A program made the translations under genes and the position numbers. A stretch of DNA of 64,000 bases from Macrothele yani (Eukaryota; Arthropoda; Arachnida; Araneae; Macrothelidae), in contig CM076997.1 in the NCBI GenBank assembly GCA_039090855.1, positions 163,338,709 through 163,402,708 of the forward strand, read 5' to 3'. Numbering within the stretch: the first letter of the stretch is position 1; every line of letters begins with the position of its first letter. Shown here one piece after another: positions 21,930 through 32,932 of the stretch. The notes beneath the pieces were generated by a model, which saw nothing but the letters and a program-made list of their open reading frames with translations, was not told the DNA's origin and searched no databases.

Positions 21930-23290
21930 GGGTTAATGAGGAAGGTATATAGGATATAACTGATGGGGATCACTATTGATTGCTCCCCTGTTTGTTTTCT
22001 TTACAAAATAGAGGATTTCAAAACGGAAAGCGGAGTCTAAAGCTATACCCGCGCTGTTAAGAGGACACTGGAAGTGCATGAAGTGGACGAAGACTGCTTT
22101 GTTTTTCGACGAGAGGAGATCAATTGAATTTTCATGGCTCTACGGATACTTCTTCGGAGACGTATGGAACGCACTTCCTAAGGGGAAATACGCAGGGCTA
22201 CATGAAATAAAACACAAGACTTATTACCTGGAAAACTCCAGATCATATTTTAAAGTTAAATATATTTAAAAATGGGACATTTTGAACTCAGTGGGTGGCA
22301 GGGTGGGCAAGACAAATTTCAGGGTCGGCTCAAGCCCACCCTCGTGACGTCCATGCATGGAAGTAAGGAAGTCGTAATCTAACAGTGCCTGAAAATGTGT
22401 AAAGAACAGCTCATTGTGTTGCATATTAAGTGTGCCTTTTTTAAGATTTCATGTATGATATGGAGTGTAAATTTAAGGGCTGACATTTTAATTACAAAGT
22501 TTACGCAATAAATGTCTGAGGCCAATATTTCACTCAAGGTATGTAAACCATCAGCGAAAAGAGTGCTCCTACTGCATACATTGTAGTCAAAGTGTTTTAT
22601 TGCACGAGAAAGTTAAATAAACGTTGTTTGAATAGTCCACCGAAAATTCATCTCTATATTTCAAAGAGATTAAGAATCTCTTTTTTTTTGTTCGCAATGT
22701 TTAGAAAAATGCTGAAACTAAATGTAGAAGTCAAGAAGGAATTCACGTATTTCTTTTGTTTTGTTTATAAGCCGTAAAAGTAATTCTCTTTTCAACACCA
22801 CTGTGATCACGATGCGTTCAAGGGACGCCAGCTCTTCCTTTGGAAAAAAATAAAATTGCATTTTGCTTTTTTTCTGTGTTTCTTCCCTCCTTTATGGCAC
22901 TCTATATTTTGTTCCATTACAAAGAGATCTAAGATGCCTTGCTTTCATATTATTTCTTGTGTGCTCGCCTAAAGCGACGGAACAATATTCTTGGCATATT
23001 GACCTAAAGTACGAAATGGTAGCAATTTTTTGTTGGGTGCCAAGCTTCATATTTCTTTTACTTTATGACGACTTTTTGTATTAAGGATTACTCTACTGAT
23101 TAAAACTGGTTCCTATTATTTTTTGATTTTGACGAAAGACAAAATGCTTTCTTTCTTCTGGTTCCATTGAATTTAAAAAGAGATGAAACACCGTTTAGGT
23201 CTTACTTTTAATCTAAAGCACAAACTACTTGCGAATATTATGCTGTAAATAAACTGTTTAAAGAACTATGCCAAGCTTTCTGGGAAATTA
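21930..23290. other. Nothing recognised
   Basis: AT-rich with chance open frames only. Confidence 0.45.
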
Positions 23291-23299
23291 AACTTTGAA

Positions 23300-23764
23300 T
23301 CATTTTAATGGGGTTGTTTTAAATTTTATTAATGCCGTTGCCATTTCAACTCCTTATCTGTTTACATTTTCAGACGGATTTTTTTAATCTATTAATTTTG
23401 TTTCCAATTCAACTTTAAGAAATTTCCCGATATTGTTTCAATTTAGATTGAATATTCTTAATTCTATTTATTCCAATTTGCATTTTAACTGCGATGAACT
23501 TTCTTGATATTTCTCCTTTTAGAAGAAATATTTCTGATTCTATTAATGCCCTTTCCATTTCAACAACGAATACATTTTTCGACGTTTTCTCTTTTGAAAA
23601 GAATACCTTTAATTCTGTTAATTCCATTGCTATTTCAACTGCAAAAAAATTTATCGATGTCTTTTTTTCCTTTTAGAGGAAATAATTTTAATTCTATTAA
23701 CGCCCTTGCCATTTCAACAACCAATACATTTTTTGACAGTTTTTCTTTTAAAGGGAATATTTTA
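23300..23764. repeat. Minisatellite of about 78-bp units, left part
   Basis: Six diverged units each contain a landmark like GCCATTTCAAC (about 23341, 23403, 23479, 23553, 23630 and 23709) followed by TTTTTCGA and TTTTAGAAGAAATAT. The array continues at 25310 on the other side of a Tc1-like insertion. Open frames here are periodic by-products of the repeat. Confidence 0.85.
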
Positions 23765-25309
23765 CACTGCTGGACAATTGCTAAGGACGGATCATAAACG
23801 GCTATATATCGCATAAAAAAGTAAGTGTGGTTGGATGCCAAGTAAAATAAAATAATGTTAGAATGCCAGGACATTACAAGAAAGACAATTTTTGGTGCTC
23901 TGAAATCCAGAAGGCTTTGGAACGTGTTCAAGGGACAAACAGGCCATTTTGTGCAGAATACGTAAACATGAAAAAAATGCAATTACCGTCAGCAGGCGTT
24001 CCGGCGTAAGATGTCAATACGGGATATGGCCACCATGGAGGGCGATGCAAGATTCCACACGCCGTGTCATGCTTTGCACAACATTATCAAGCAGCTGTTG
24101 GGGTATGTTATCCCATTCCTCTGTCAGTACACGGATGAGGGTGTCCTTATTGATTGGAGGGCACTGGCGATCAGCAAGACTCCTCCCCAAAGCATCCCAC
24201 AGATTTTCAATGGTATTCAGATCTGGAGAACGTGCTGGCCATACGAGGCGTTGAATATCCTCGCTCTCAAGACACTCCTGGACAGCGACTGTTCGATGAC
24301 ATATTGCGTTGTCGTCCATGAAAATAAATCTATCACCGACAGCACCACGGAACATGCCAACATGAGGTAGCAGAACATCATTAATGTATCATTGGCCAGT
24401 TATAGTCCCAGTTGGAAGCACATAGAGGGACGTACGGCCATTGATCATGATGCCAATCCATACCATGACACTACATGTCGGATATCGGTCCCTTTCCTGC
24501 ATGTTTGCTGGACAATATGCAGTACCACTATCACCCCAGATCAGTTGTCGTCGACAATCAGACGATAGACTGTATCTACTCTTATCTGAGAAGAGGACAG
24601 CAGACTAGTCGTTATCAGTCCAATTGCGATGTTGATGGCACCATTGCAAACGGGCGGTACGGTGACGTCTGGGCAATGGGATGCACACAACAGAACGGCG
24701 GGCGTATAGTCCTCCTTCATGCAAACGTCTGGCGACAGTTTTTCGGTAGATCCGCTTGCCAGTAGTAGCCATAAACGAACTTGCTACCTCACTAGCTGTG
24801 CTACGCCGGTGTTTTTTTGTTGATAGCATTAGGTACCGATCTTCTGCAGGTGTCGTACTGCGAACACAACCTCCCCCGTGACGTTTGCTACACTCTCCAT
24901 TTGTTTGAAATGATTTCCAAAGCCTTGAAACAACACTGTGGCTGACGTCGAACTCCCTGGCAACATCTGTAATTTTTCGCCCTTCTTCAATCTTGCCAAT
25001 AATACGGTCACGCGTAAAGTCATCTAGGTGATGTCGGGAAGACATACTGAAAATTGCAAGTTCGTCAATTGATTCTTTCCCTTTCAACTTTGCGTTTGAA
25101 CAACAACGATCAATACGCGTCAAATCCTTTCTTTATATCTCTTATCAGCGCTATGACGTCACGAACACGTTCGGCAATCCAAAATTTGCATACGCACAAC
25201 ACGTCTTACTGTATCCCGCACTTATGCTAATTTCCACATTTTCCTGCCTTCCATTTTATGGTTGCTATCGTTGCTATTGTAATCCGTCCTTAACAATTGT
25301 CCGGCAGTG
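23765..25309 (-). mobile_element. Tc1-like element, full length, DD34E
   Basis: Inverted ends CACTGCTGGACAATTG / CACTGCCGGACAATTG are flanked by TA (23763-23764 and 25310-25311). Length 1545 bp. It sits inside the 78-bp minisatellite. Removing it and one TA restores a normal unit, so the insertion is clean. Confidence 0.96.
24014..25045 (-). pseudogene. Tc1-like transposase, frame intact except two stops
   Basis: The start at 25045 gives MSSRHHLDDFTRDRIIGK and a helix-turn-helix region (ITDVAREFDVSHSVVSRLWK, about residues 20-40). The DDE core follows: LFSDKSRYSLSS (first Asp), SVMVWIGIM, FIFMDDNAICH (second Asp) and SPDLNTIENLWDALG (Glu). The second Asp and the Glu are 34 residues apart. 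The frame of 343 codons has no indel. The only breaks are TAG at about 24603 (in WTDNDW) and TGA near 24390 (in GQW), both best explained as TGG Trp codons changed by G-to-A. This is a young, barely decayed copy. I chose the start for its match to the family length. Confidence 0.95.
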
Positions 25310-25540
25310 TAATTCTGTTAATTCCATTGCCATTTCAACTACAAATAAATTTCTCGATGGTTTTTTAACTTTTAGAAGAAATATTTTAATTCTATTAATG
25401 ACTTGCCATTTCAACAACAAAGAAATTACTGTATTTGTTTCCTGTAAGAGGGAATATTTTTTTGCTTTTATTAATTCGATTGCCCCCCCCCATTTCAACT
25501 ATAAAGAAGTTTCCTGAAATTAAAAAATATTTTTTTAAGT
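25310..25540. repeat. Minisatellite of about 78-bp units, right part
   Basis: Three more units with landmarks near 25327, 25406 and 25490 continue the array interrupted by the Tc1-like element. The last unit contains a run of nine C. Confidence 0.85.
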
Positions 25541-25584
25541 TTTGTTCTTTGGTACTCTTTGGAGGAACTTTAAGGATCTGTATT

Positions 25585-28500
25585 AAGGATGTAAGGTCAG
25601 GTGATGCGTAACATCACAGCCTCTCCTTGACAAATGTCAACCCCGCCTTCTCGTGGTGCATCCTGTTCCCACTAAAGGGGCTCTGACGACCGCAAATAGC
25701 GGTATAACTATACCATCGGGATCAGAGGAAATGCTATCCCACACTCACCAACCCGCTTGGCCAGCGTGGTGAGTTATGGCCAAACACCTCCAAAATGACT
25801 CTACAACTTAAATCTTGGCCCTCAGTCTCCGGCAGCTGGAATGTACCTGGCCAAGGCAGCGGCCAGTGCGACATGAAGGCAGAGGGTGCTAAGAATCCCC
25901 GGAGGACCGGACTAGGCTGCCATTTGATGCTGACCTTGGCTACCTACAACGGACGCTCCCTATCTTCTGATTCAAGGCTTCTTGAATTGGAAGAGGAACT
26001 ACAAAGGATCAAGTGGGACATCGTCGGGCTAAGTGAGGTAAGGAGAAAAGGAGAAGATCTCATTGAACTGAAAAGTGGACATCTCTTCTATTATCGTGGG
26101 ACAGATACTGGCAGAACTAGTGGTGTTGGATTTATAATAAACAAGAAACTGAAGGATAAAGTGGTAGAAGTTGAAAACTCCTCTGACAGAGCTGCACGAC
26201 TCGTTATCCAACTATCGAGAAGATACCAGGCTCAGATTATTCAAACTTATGCACCCACCACAAGTCATCCTGAAGAAGAAATTGAAGAATTTTATGAGGA
26301 AATTCGTCATCTAAATAATAAAGGTAAGCAGCACTTGAAGATAATTATGGGAGATTTCAATGCAAAAATAGGGCACCGGCAACAGAATGAAACTTCAGTA
26401 GGTAAATTCGGTCACGGCAACAGAAACCAGCGTGGAAATACTCTCGTTGAGTTTGCAGAGGCAGAAGGATTTTTCATCTTGAATTCCTTTTTCAAGAAAA
26501 AGCCACACAGGAAATGGACATGGAGACATCCAATTGGGACGACAAGTGAAATTGATTTTATTATGTGTAACAAAAAATTCGTCATCGAAGACTGCAGTGT
26601 GCTGAACAAGTTCAACACAGGTAGTGACCATAGATTGGTGAGATGTAAGATGCACCTCAACACTAAACTGGAACGTGGCAAGCTCATAAGACAAACAAAA
26701 TGTATTGACATAACCAACCTTAAAAAACACCATAATACTTTCAAGTTGGAACTGAAGAACAGATTCACTGCTTTAGAAGGCCTAACATCGGAAGAAGTGG
26801 ATATTTCGGAAGTTAACAGAAAAGTAACCAAAGCTCTTATGGAAACAGCAACAAAATTAGCTGGGTCTAAGAACAAGTTGCATGTAAACAAATTATCAGG
26901 AAAAACCAAAATGTTGATGCAAAAAAGAAGAGAGATGAGGACAACTAAAGAAGATGTGACTTCCAAAGTGGAATATATAGAGCTATGCAAGACAGCACGA
27001 AAAAGTATCACTGAAGACGTAAGGAAATTCAACTGTGAGCTAGTGAGGAAAGCAATTGAAAACAACCAAAGCCTAAAGATAGCAAAGGGACATCTCAGTA
27101 AGGGAAGAAAACAGATTATGGCTCTGAGAAAAGAAGATGGTTCTATAACAAGAAATAGAGGCGAAATTTTGACAAGAGTGAAAGATTTCTACTCCAAATT
27201 ATATGAAAGGGATGATACATGTACTCAAGACATCATGAAAGGTACCAGAGTTCTTCCAGTCCTCCCAGCAGAAGTTGCTCATGCAATCAAGAACATGAAG
27301 CGGGGGAAAGCTCCAGGAGAAGATGGAATTACTATAGACATCATACAAGAAGCAAGTGGAGAAATTGAGACAGTACTCGCCCAAATTTTCACTCGATGCC
27401 TTAATGAAGGAAAGATTCCTGAGGATTGGAACACCGCTACAATGATCCTGCTACATAAGAAAGGTGACATTGAGGATCTCGGAAACTACAGACCTATCAG
27501 CCTCCTATCAGTAGTTTATAAAATCTTCACTAAAAGTTCTTTCACACCGCTTGAAGGTAGCACTAGACATGGCTCAACCGAGAGAACAAGCTGGATTCAG
27601 GAGTGGCTACAGCACAATAGATCATATCCACGTGCTGAGAGAACTAATTGAAAGAGCGAGGGAATATGAACTTCCATTGTGCATGGCTTTTATCGATTAT
27701 GAAAAAGCCTTTGATTCGGTGAAACCATCAGCAGTTACAATGGCCCTGAAAACCTGCGGTATTGAAGATGCATACATTAATATTATTAATAACATCTATG
27801 AAAATGCAAGTGCAAAGATTAGGCTGTTTGAAAATACAACACACGTAAAAATTGGAAAGGGAGTGAGACAAGGTGACACCATATCTCCGAAGCTCTTTAA
27901 TGCCACATTGGAGGGTGTTTTTCAGTCACTGAGCTGGGAAAACAAGGGGATAAAGATTAATGGAGATTATCTAACCCACCTTCGTTTTGCTGATGACGTA
28001 GTCATTTTTGCAACTACCCCATCAGAGCTGCAGAGTATGATCCAGGAACTTGCTGACAAGAGTAAAGAAGTGGGATTAAAAATGAACTTTCAGAAGACAA
28101 AAGTGATGTTCAATGCTTTTACAAGAAATGAAGATTTATCGATTGATGGAGAAAAGCTGGAGATAACAGACACGTACCTTTATCTTGGACAGCAGATATC
28201 AAGTGAGGGTCACATTGATGAAGAAATTAATCGGCGTACAAAACTTGCATGGAGAGCTTTTGGAAGAAACAGCATAATTTTCAAGAGCAATATGCCATTA
28301 TGTCTTAAAAGAAAAGTGTTTGATCAATGCATCCTTCCAGTGCTTACGTATGGTGCAGAGACGTGGACCTTAACTAAAAGAGATATTCAAAGTCTGGATA
28401 CAACTGAAAGAAGCATGGAGAAATGCATGCTTGGTGTAACCAAGAAAGATAAAAGGAGGAACTCGTGGATAAGAAAAATGACAAGAGGAAGACATCATGA

Positions 28501-28770
28501 TCAGAGTAAAATCTTTGCAATGGCAACGGCCTGGACATATTGACAAGAGAACGGACCACCGATGGACAACCGACATTTTATACTAGATTCCAAAGGACAG
28601 GAATAGCCCCAAAAGAAGACCACGTGAGAGATGGGTAGATGAAATTCGAAAGTATGCAGGGGTGACATGGAGGAGACTGGCACAAGACAGACCGTTGTGG
28701 AGGAAACTTGGGGAGACCTTCGTCCAGCAGTGGATTGATAATGGTTGACAATGATGATGATGATGATATA
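25585..28770 (+). mobile_element. RTE-type LINE, copy 2, near full length
   Basis: About 3.2 kb, the normal RTE size. The 5' end is supported because an independent copy (about 30573) begins at the same place, with GGATGTAAGGTCA here and GGATGCAAAGTCA there. The 3' end finishes with GACAATGATGATGATGATG, the short trinucleotide tail typical of RTE elements instead of poly-A. A single long reading frame follows a 210-bp leader. The flanks give no clear target duplication. Confidence 0.95.
25795..28747 (+). pseudogene. RTE polyprotein: AP endonuclease and reverse transcriptase, two frameshifts
   Basis: Endonuclease landmarks: YNGRSL, GLSEVRRKG (catalytic Glu), IQTYAPTT, IIMGDFNAKIGH (Asp, Asn), SEIDFIMC and GSDHRLVR (Asp, His). 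RT landmarks: NYRPISLLSVVYKIFTK, EQAGFRSGYSTIDHI, FIDYEKAFDSV, VRQGDTISPKLFNATLE and FADDVVIFATTPS. C-terminal: TYGAETWTLTKRDIQ and a region ending QWIDNG before TGA at 28745. Frame 1 runs 25795-27651 and the next frame takes over near 27530 because of one extra A in CTAAAAG; copy 1 has the shorter run. A two-base loss near 28487 breaks it again. The protein nicks target DNA and copies its own RNA in the nucleus. It is not functional as it stands. Confidence 0.95.
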
Positions 28771-28782
28771 GTGAACAGCGAG

Positions 28783-29532
28783 TTCAGAAAATCCCAGTGA
28801 ACAGGTAAACATTTTAAGTAAATTCTTGTAAACGCACACTCAGGACTCCTTGACCACTTTTTAGGGAAAGACATCCAGAGGCCCTGAGCAAACAAATTCT
28901 GTTCAGGTTTCGTGAGACTGCCAAAAATCGTAATAACAGACTTCCACATTAAGATTTTGTGTTATAAATTTCAATGCATTCTGGCTTCCCTACCTGAACT
29001 GTAATATATACAAAAAAGAGCCACTGAAACTAAAAATGAACTATGAAACTCCTTACCGAAACTGTAGTCTACCTAAATTGTTATATATATGTAGAAGAAC
29101 CACTGAAACTAAAAATGAACCATGAAACTCCTTACCGAAACTGTAGTCTACCTAAATTGTTATACATATGTAGAAGAACCACTGAAACTAAAAATGAACC
29201 ATGAAACTCCTTACCGAAACTGTAGTCTACCTAAATTGTTATACATATGTAGAAGAACCACTGAAACTAAAAATGAACCATGAAACTCCTTACCGAAACT
29301 GTAGTCTACCTAAATTGTTATATATATATGTAGAAGAACCACTGAAACTAAAAATGAACCATGAAACTCCTTACTAGAATTGTAAACCTCTGAAAAATAG
29401 CAACAGTAACATAAATCCTTCCACTAAACTTCTCTTGACACAAATGTAAACATTCATAAAGAATAACGGTTAAGACCCAAATCCAAATCGGAATATCAAA
29501 CTCCAAGTGTGTTCAGAAAATCCCAGTGAACA
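28783..29532. repeat. Pair of 22-bp direct repeats flanking a satellite
   Basis: GTTCAGAAAATCCCAGTGAA occurs at 28783 and at 29511 in the same direction, bracketing the 79-bp array. Confidence 0.8.
28995..29375. repeat. 79-bp tandem repeat, about five units
   Basis: Landmark CCACTGAAACTAAAAATGAA occurs at 29021, 29100, 29179, 29258 and 29339. The middle units are nearly identical, which suggests recent homogenisation. The flanking units are more diverged. No coding potential. Confidence 0.95.
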
Positions 29533-29690
29533 AATTTAGCTGCTCCTTCCTAGGTACGTTCTGAAATAATCCAATATTTAGCAATGCCGAACTAGTGTTT
29601 TTAAGTGATGTAAAGAATAGATGTTATGAGTCTCCGGAGGTACTCGGAGGGAAAAAAATTAAGAGTGGCCTTAAGAAGTGGCTAATTCAA
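29380..29690. other. Spacer
   Basis: Apart from the second 22-bp direct repeat nothing is recognised. Confidence 0.45.
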
Positions 29691-29697
29691 AGATATT

Positions 29698-30572
29698 TCA
29701 GTGAGCAATGTTACAAAATCTTATCTTAAATGACGAGTGCAGATTGTAAATAGATAAGAGATTACAAAAATAAAATTTACAAAATTTTAACGGATAAAAA
29801 TTGTTTTTCAAAGTGGAAAAAATCATCATTTTAAACTGTTTGGTGGTGTTATCTCTGTTATTGCGAATGCGAGTAATACTTAGAAATTGAGATATAAAAA
29901 TATTTTTATGTATTGTTTTTGGAATTCTTGAAGTCCAAACATTCAACAATTTAGGAATGAAATCAAAACGTGTTCTTTTATCAAAAACATTCATTGAGAA
30001 TATTCCATGACTTAGTGTAATCTGCAAGTGCAAAAAAGCAATCTCAGAATTCTTGTTTGATTTTTCTAGAACCAAACTTGGGGGATAACAACCTTGCACA
30101 TTAAAAGTCTTGTTTTGAACACAAAAACTAATGTGGTAGTCAACAAATCTAAAATTGTGTACTAATACATATTTAACATCCTACTTTCTCTTATAAAATT
30201 GCAGAAATAAATTACCAAACAGACTTTAAAATGAAGTACCCATGGGGATACCTTGTTTTTGAATCATTATTCTGTTTTTTTTTCATATATATTGTTGTGG
30301 AATATACAAAAGGTATATAGGTGCCCCCAATATTCTTTGCTTGCCTTCAAAAGGTGACCAAATTCATCAAACTACCATTGAAGAACTTTATGTAGATCCT
30401 GTAAGTCAATAGAAGTAAATATATTGCTGAAATCATATTCACTAGTTTCACCTTTAAAAGGTTGATTATCCTTGATAAACTGTAATATTTTTTTATTATC
30501 TGTAATAATCCAAATTGAGTCTTGAATAATATCGTAAATAATCTGTAACATATCTTGAAAAAAATATGTTTA
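29698..30572 (-). pseudogene. Decayed Penelope-type reverse transcriptase
   Basis: Minus-strand reading from 30572 gives YDFSNIFTSIDLQDLHKVL (a motif A-like DFSTLYTSI region with its Asp). Then QKQGIPMGTSF and LFGNLFLQFYK (motif B region, usually QGIPMGxxxSPLLANL), and NFRFVDYHISF, where the usual FVDDL is FVDY. Next come CYPPSLVLEKSN and FLHLQITLSHGIF. The order and the IPMGT box resemble Penelope-like or related RTs rather than LINEs. The catalytic Asp loss and several stops show it is dead. Assignment to Penelope itself is tentative. Confidence 0.65.
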
Positions 30573-31230
30573 TACCCGGATGCAAAGTCAAGTAATGGGC
30601 ATTATATATCCTTACATTTTCTCCTTGACAAATGTCAACCGTGCCTTCCCGCGGTTTATCCTTTTGCCTCTTAACCCTTTAAAGACAATGACCTGAAAAT
30701 CTTTTATCACTCCAAATACCATAACGCCCGAAACTGTCTGTTGGTTCACTTCATTGTTTAATAACAGCAACAGTGACTGAGGGTGACTCCTGTTGATCCA
30801 TCATAGGTCGAGAAAATTTGAAGAACAGACAAAGGTAGGAAATCTGACTCATTCTAAGAAGGCGTTTCGGACGGCTATGGCTGTTTGTATGAACGGGCGG
30901 TTTGGGCGTTATGGTCGTTAAAGGGTTAAGGAGCTATGACGACCGTGTAGCGACGGTATAATTAAACCACCTGGATCATAGGAATACTATCTAACATTCA
31001 TCAACCCGCTTAGCCAGCCTAGTGAATTATGGCCAAACTTTTATCAAATGGCTAAACATCATACTTAAAAGAAATTAACAGGAGTATATTATTTTGTTGG
31101 GGTGTTTGGAAGAAACGGTACAGTTTTCAACACCAAATGGACCATTATGTCTTGAAAGAAAAGTGTTTTATCAGTGCAGTCTTCTACTTTTTACTTATAG
31201 ATCAGAGAAATACTATATCCACAGACTGCA
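30573..31230 (+). mobile_element. RTE-type LINE, copy 3, internally deleted
   Basis: The 5' leader aligns with copy 2 (CTCCTTGACAAATGTCAACC, then CAACCCGCTTAGCCAGCCTA). At about 31085-31110 the sequence jumps to the region corresponding to 28258 of copy 2 (TTTGGAAGAAAC, then TTATGTCTTGAAAGAAAAGT) and fades out near 31230. About 2.4 kb is missing inside. A 251-bp MITE interrupts the leader. Confidence 0.9.
30675..30925. mobile_element. piggyBac-like MITE in a TTAA site
   Basis: It is bounded by TTAA on both sides (30671-30674 and 30926-30929), with inverted ends CCCTTTAAAGACAATGACC and CCCTTTAACGACC. It has no coding sequence. The matching position in RTE copy 2 reads CACTAAAGGGGCTCTGACG without the insert, so the MITE moved into this RTE copy after the RTE had inserted. 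The CCCTTT start and TTAA target are the piggyBac signature. Confidence 0.93.
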
Positions 31231-32557
31231 GACTACTTAATGTCTGTGTTTTGCTTTTAATTTTTCTCTTGTTCTCAAAATGTGCTTTTAACCATTCGGG
31301 AATCGTTTTTTTTTTCCTAATCGCGTTTTTCTAGGATGCGTTTATTTGATTATTGAGCTCATGAAGCTTGTTACTGCAATACTTCTGTACCTACGACGAC
31401 TTTCCTTTAATGTAGTTTAAGTATTAATTTGAAATGTCTATTGGTATCCGTAAAATCTGATGTAGGGATGTGCAGTGCATATCTCAGATGTGCCTATTTT
31501 TTAGCAAAAATGAGGAGTTAACATTAATGGGCCTGTGATTTTAATGAATTTCTCTCTTTTATTTTGTGTTTAAGGAGGGTTCCATTTTAGGGTAAAGCTG
31601 TTTATAAAAAAATGTTTTGGTGTTGGGCAGCTTATTTTTTTGGGGTGGGATGGAACTTGCGCTTGCGCTTGAAATACTTATGTTATATAGCAGAAACTCA
31701 CGTTCAAGTAGGTGTTGGTGAAAATGAGTAAAAGGGTAGGTGTGTTAGTACTTGAAAACGCCACATAGATCTCCGTTTACAGTATTTTCCGCATTCTTCA
31801 AATTTTTTCCTCAACTTGTTTTACATGTTGCTTTTTTTAATTTTCGTAAGCACCTTCATGCCTGAGTTCATACTCTTTAATTGGTGTTAAACTAGTTATT
31901 TTTCTCTTAGAGAAAACTTGTGGAGTCTTCTTAACGTCATATTCACCTTTTAGCTATTTTTCTTGAAAAGTTTTCTCAGCAGTAATTCGGACTTTAGATT
32001 TCCAATGTTTTTCGATTTTTTTATTGCATTAGGGGTTTTGTTTTCCATTTGATTTATACCAGCGTTTAGAGCAAGCTGCGTAGCCTGCTAGGAGCAACCA
32101 TAACGCTCAGTGATGATTTTGACAAGATATTGGACCTCAGCAAATGCTCAGTATTGAACGTCAAAAAATAAATTTCTTGAACTTCCATTTGTGGATCATT
32201 ATATCTACGATCTCAAAGAAAATAAAACTTATAAATGAAAAAGGAATCTAGTGAAACCCTAACATAGATAGTAGTAAATTAAACAAAAACATTGGAGAAC
32301 AAAATACCAAAAATTTCTTTTCTACTTCCTAAATGGATCTTGATGTTTGTCTTACAGATCCTGGAGACCGAGTCTCCCGAAGTCCATAAGAAAAACGTTA
32401 ACCATGAATCTGCCATTAGAAATACTGTATTACATAACGTAAAATACCCGTGAAATCTTTAAATCGTTTTAAGGTTAATGAAGTGTTAATTTTAATTACT
32501 TTTAATTTTACAGAACAAGAAGAGAATAAGTAAAAAGATAATATTTCTTTTTTAATA
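31231..32557. other. AT-rich DNA, nothing recognised
   Basis: No motif recognised. Confidence 0.45.
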
Positions 32558-32932
32558 TACACCAAAGAGCCCAAAACGTTATGACCAGCGCTTCTTCATG
32601 CAAATCAAAGCAATTGCAAATAAACGACAATGTGTGAAACTGTGTAAATAACGTCTGATGCTGAGATCTGTTAATCAGCGTTATTCTTGTTCTTCATATG
32701 GGAAAAGCAAAGGACATAAGCTAGTTTGACAAAGGTCACATTGTGATGACCATACCACTGGGTCAGAGCATTTCCGAGGGGACAAGGCTTGTGTGGTTCT
32801 CACCGTCAGCAGTGGTTATTACCATCCAATAGTGGCCCAAAGAGAGAAAAAACAGGACCACCATGAAGGTATGTGCTGACCACGGAGCACATCTTCGGTA
32901 CTGGAGTTGAGCGAAAGCTGTTAGGTACGGTA

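Noticed and set aside
23504..23797. Repeat-containing protein-like frame
   Set aside because: Periodicity comes from the 78-bp minisatellite, whose unit is not a fixed multiple of three.
26412..27065. Minus-strand 217-codon frame
   Set aside because: Antisense shadow of the RTE polyprotein.
28995..29375. CRISPR-like regular spacing
   Set aside because: The whole 79-bp unit is repeated and there are no unique spacers; the setting is a eukaryotic genome.
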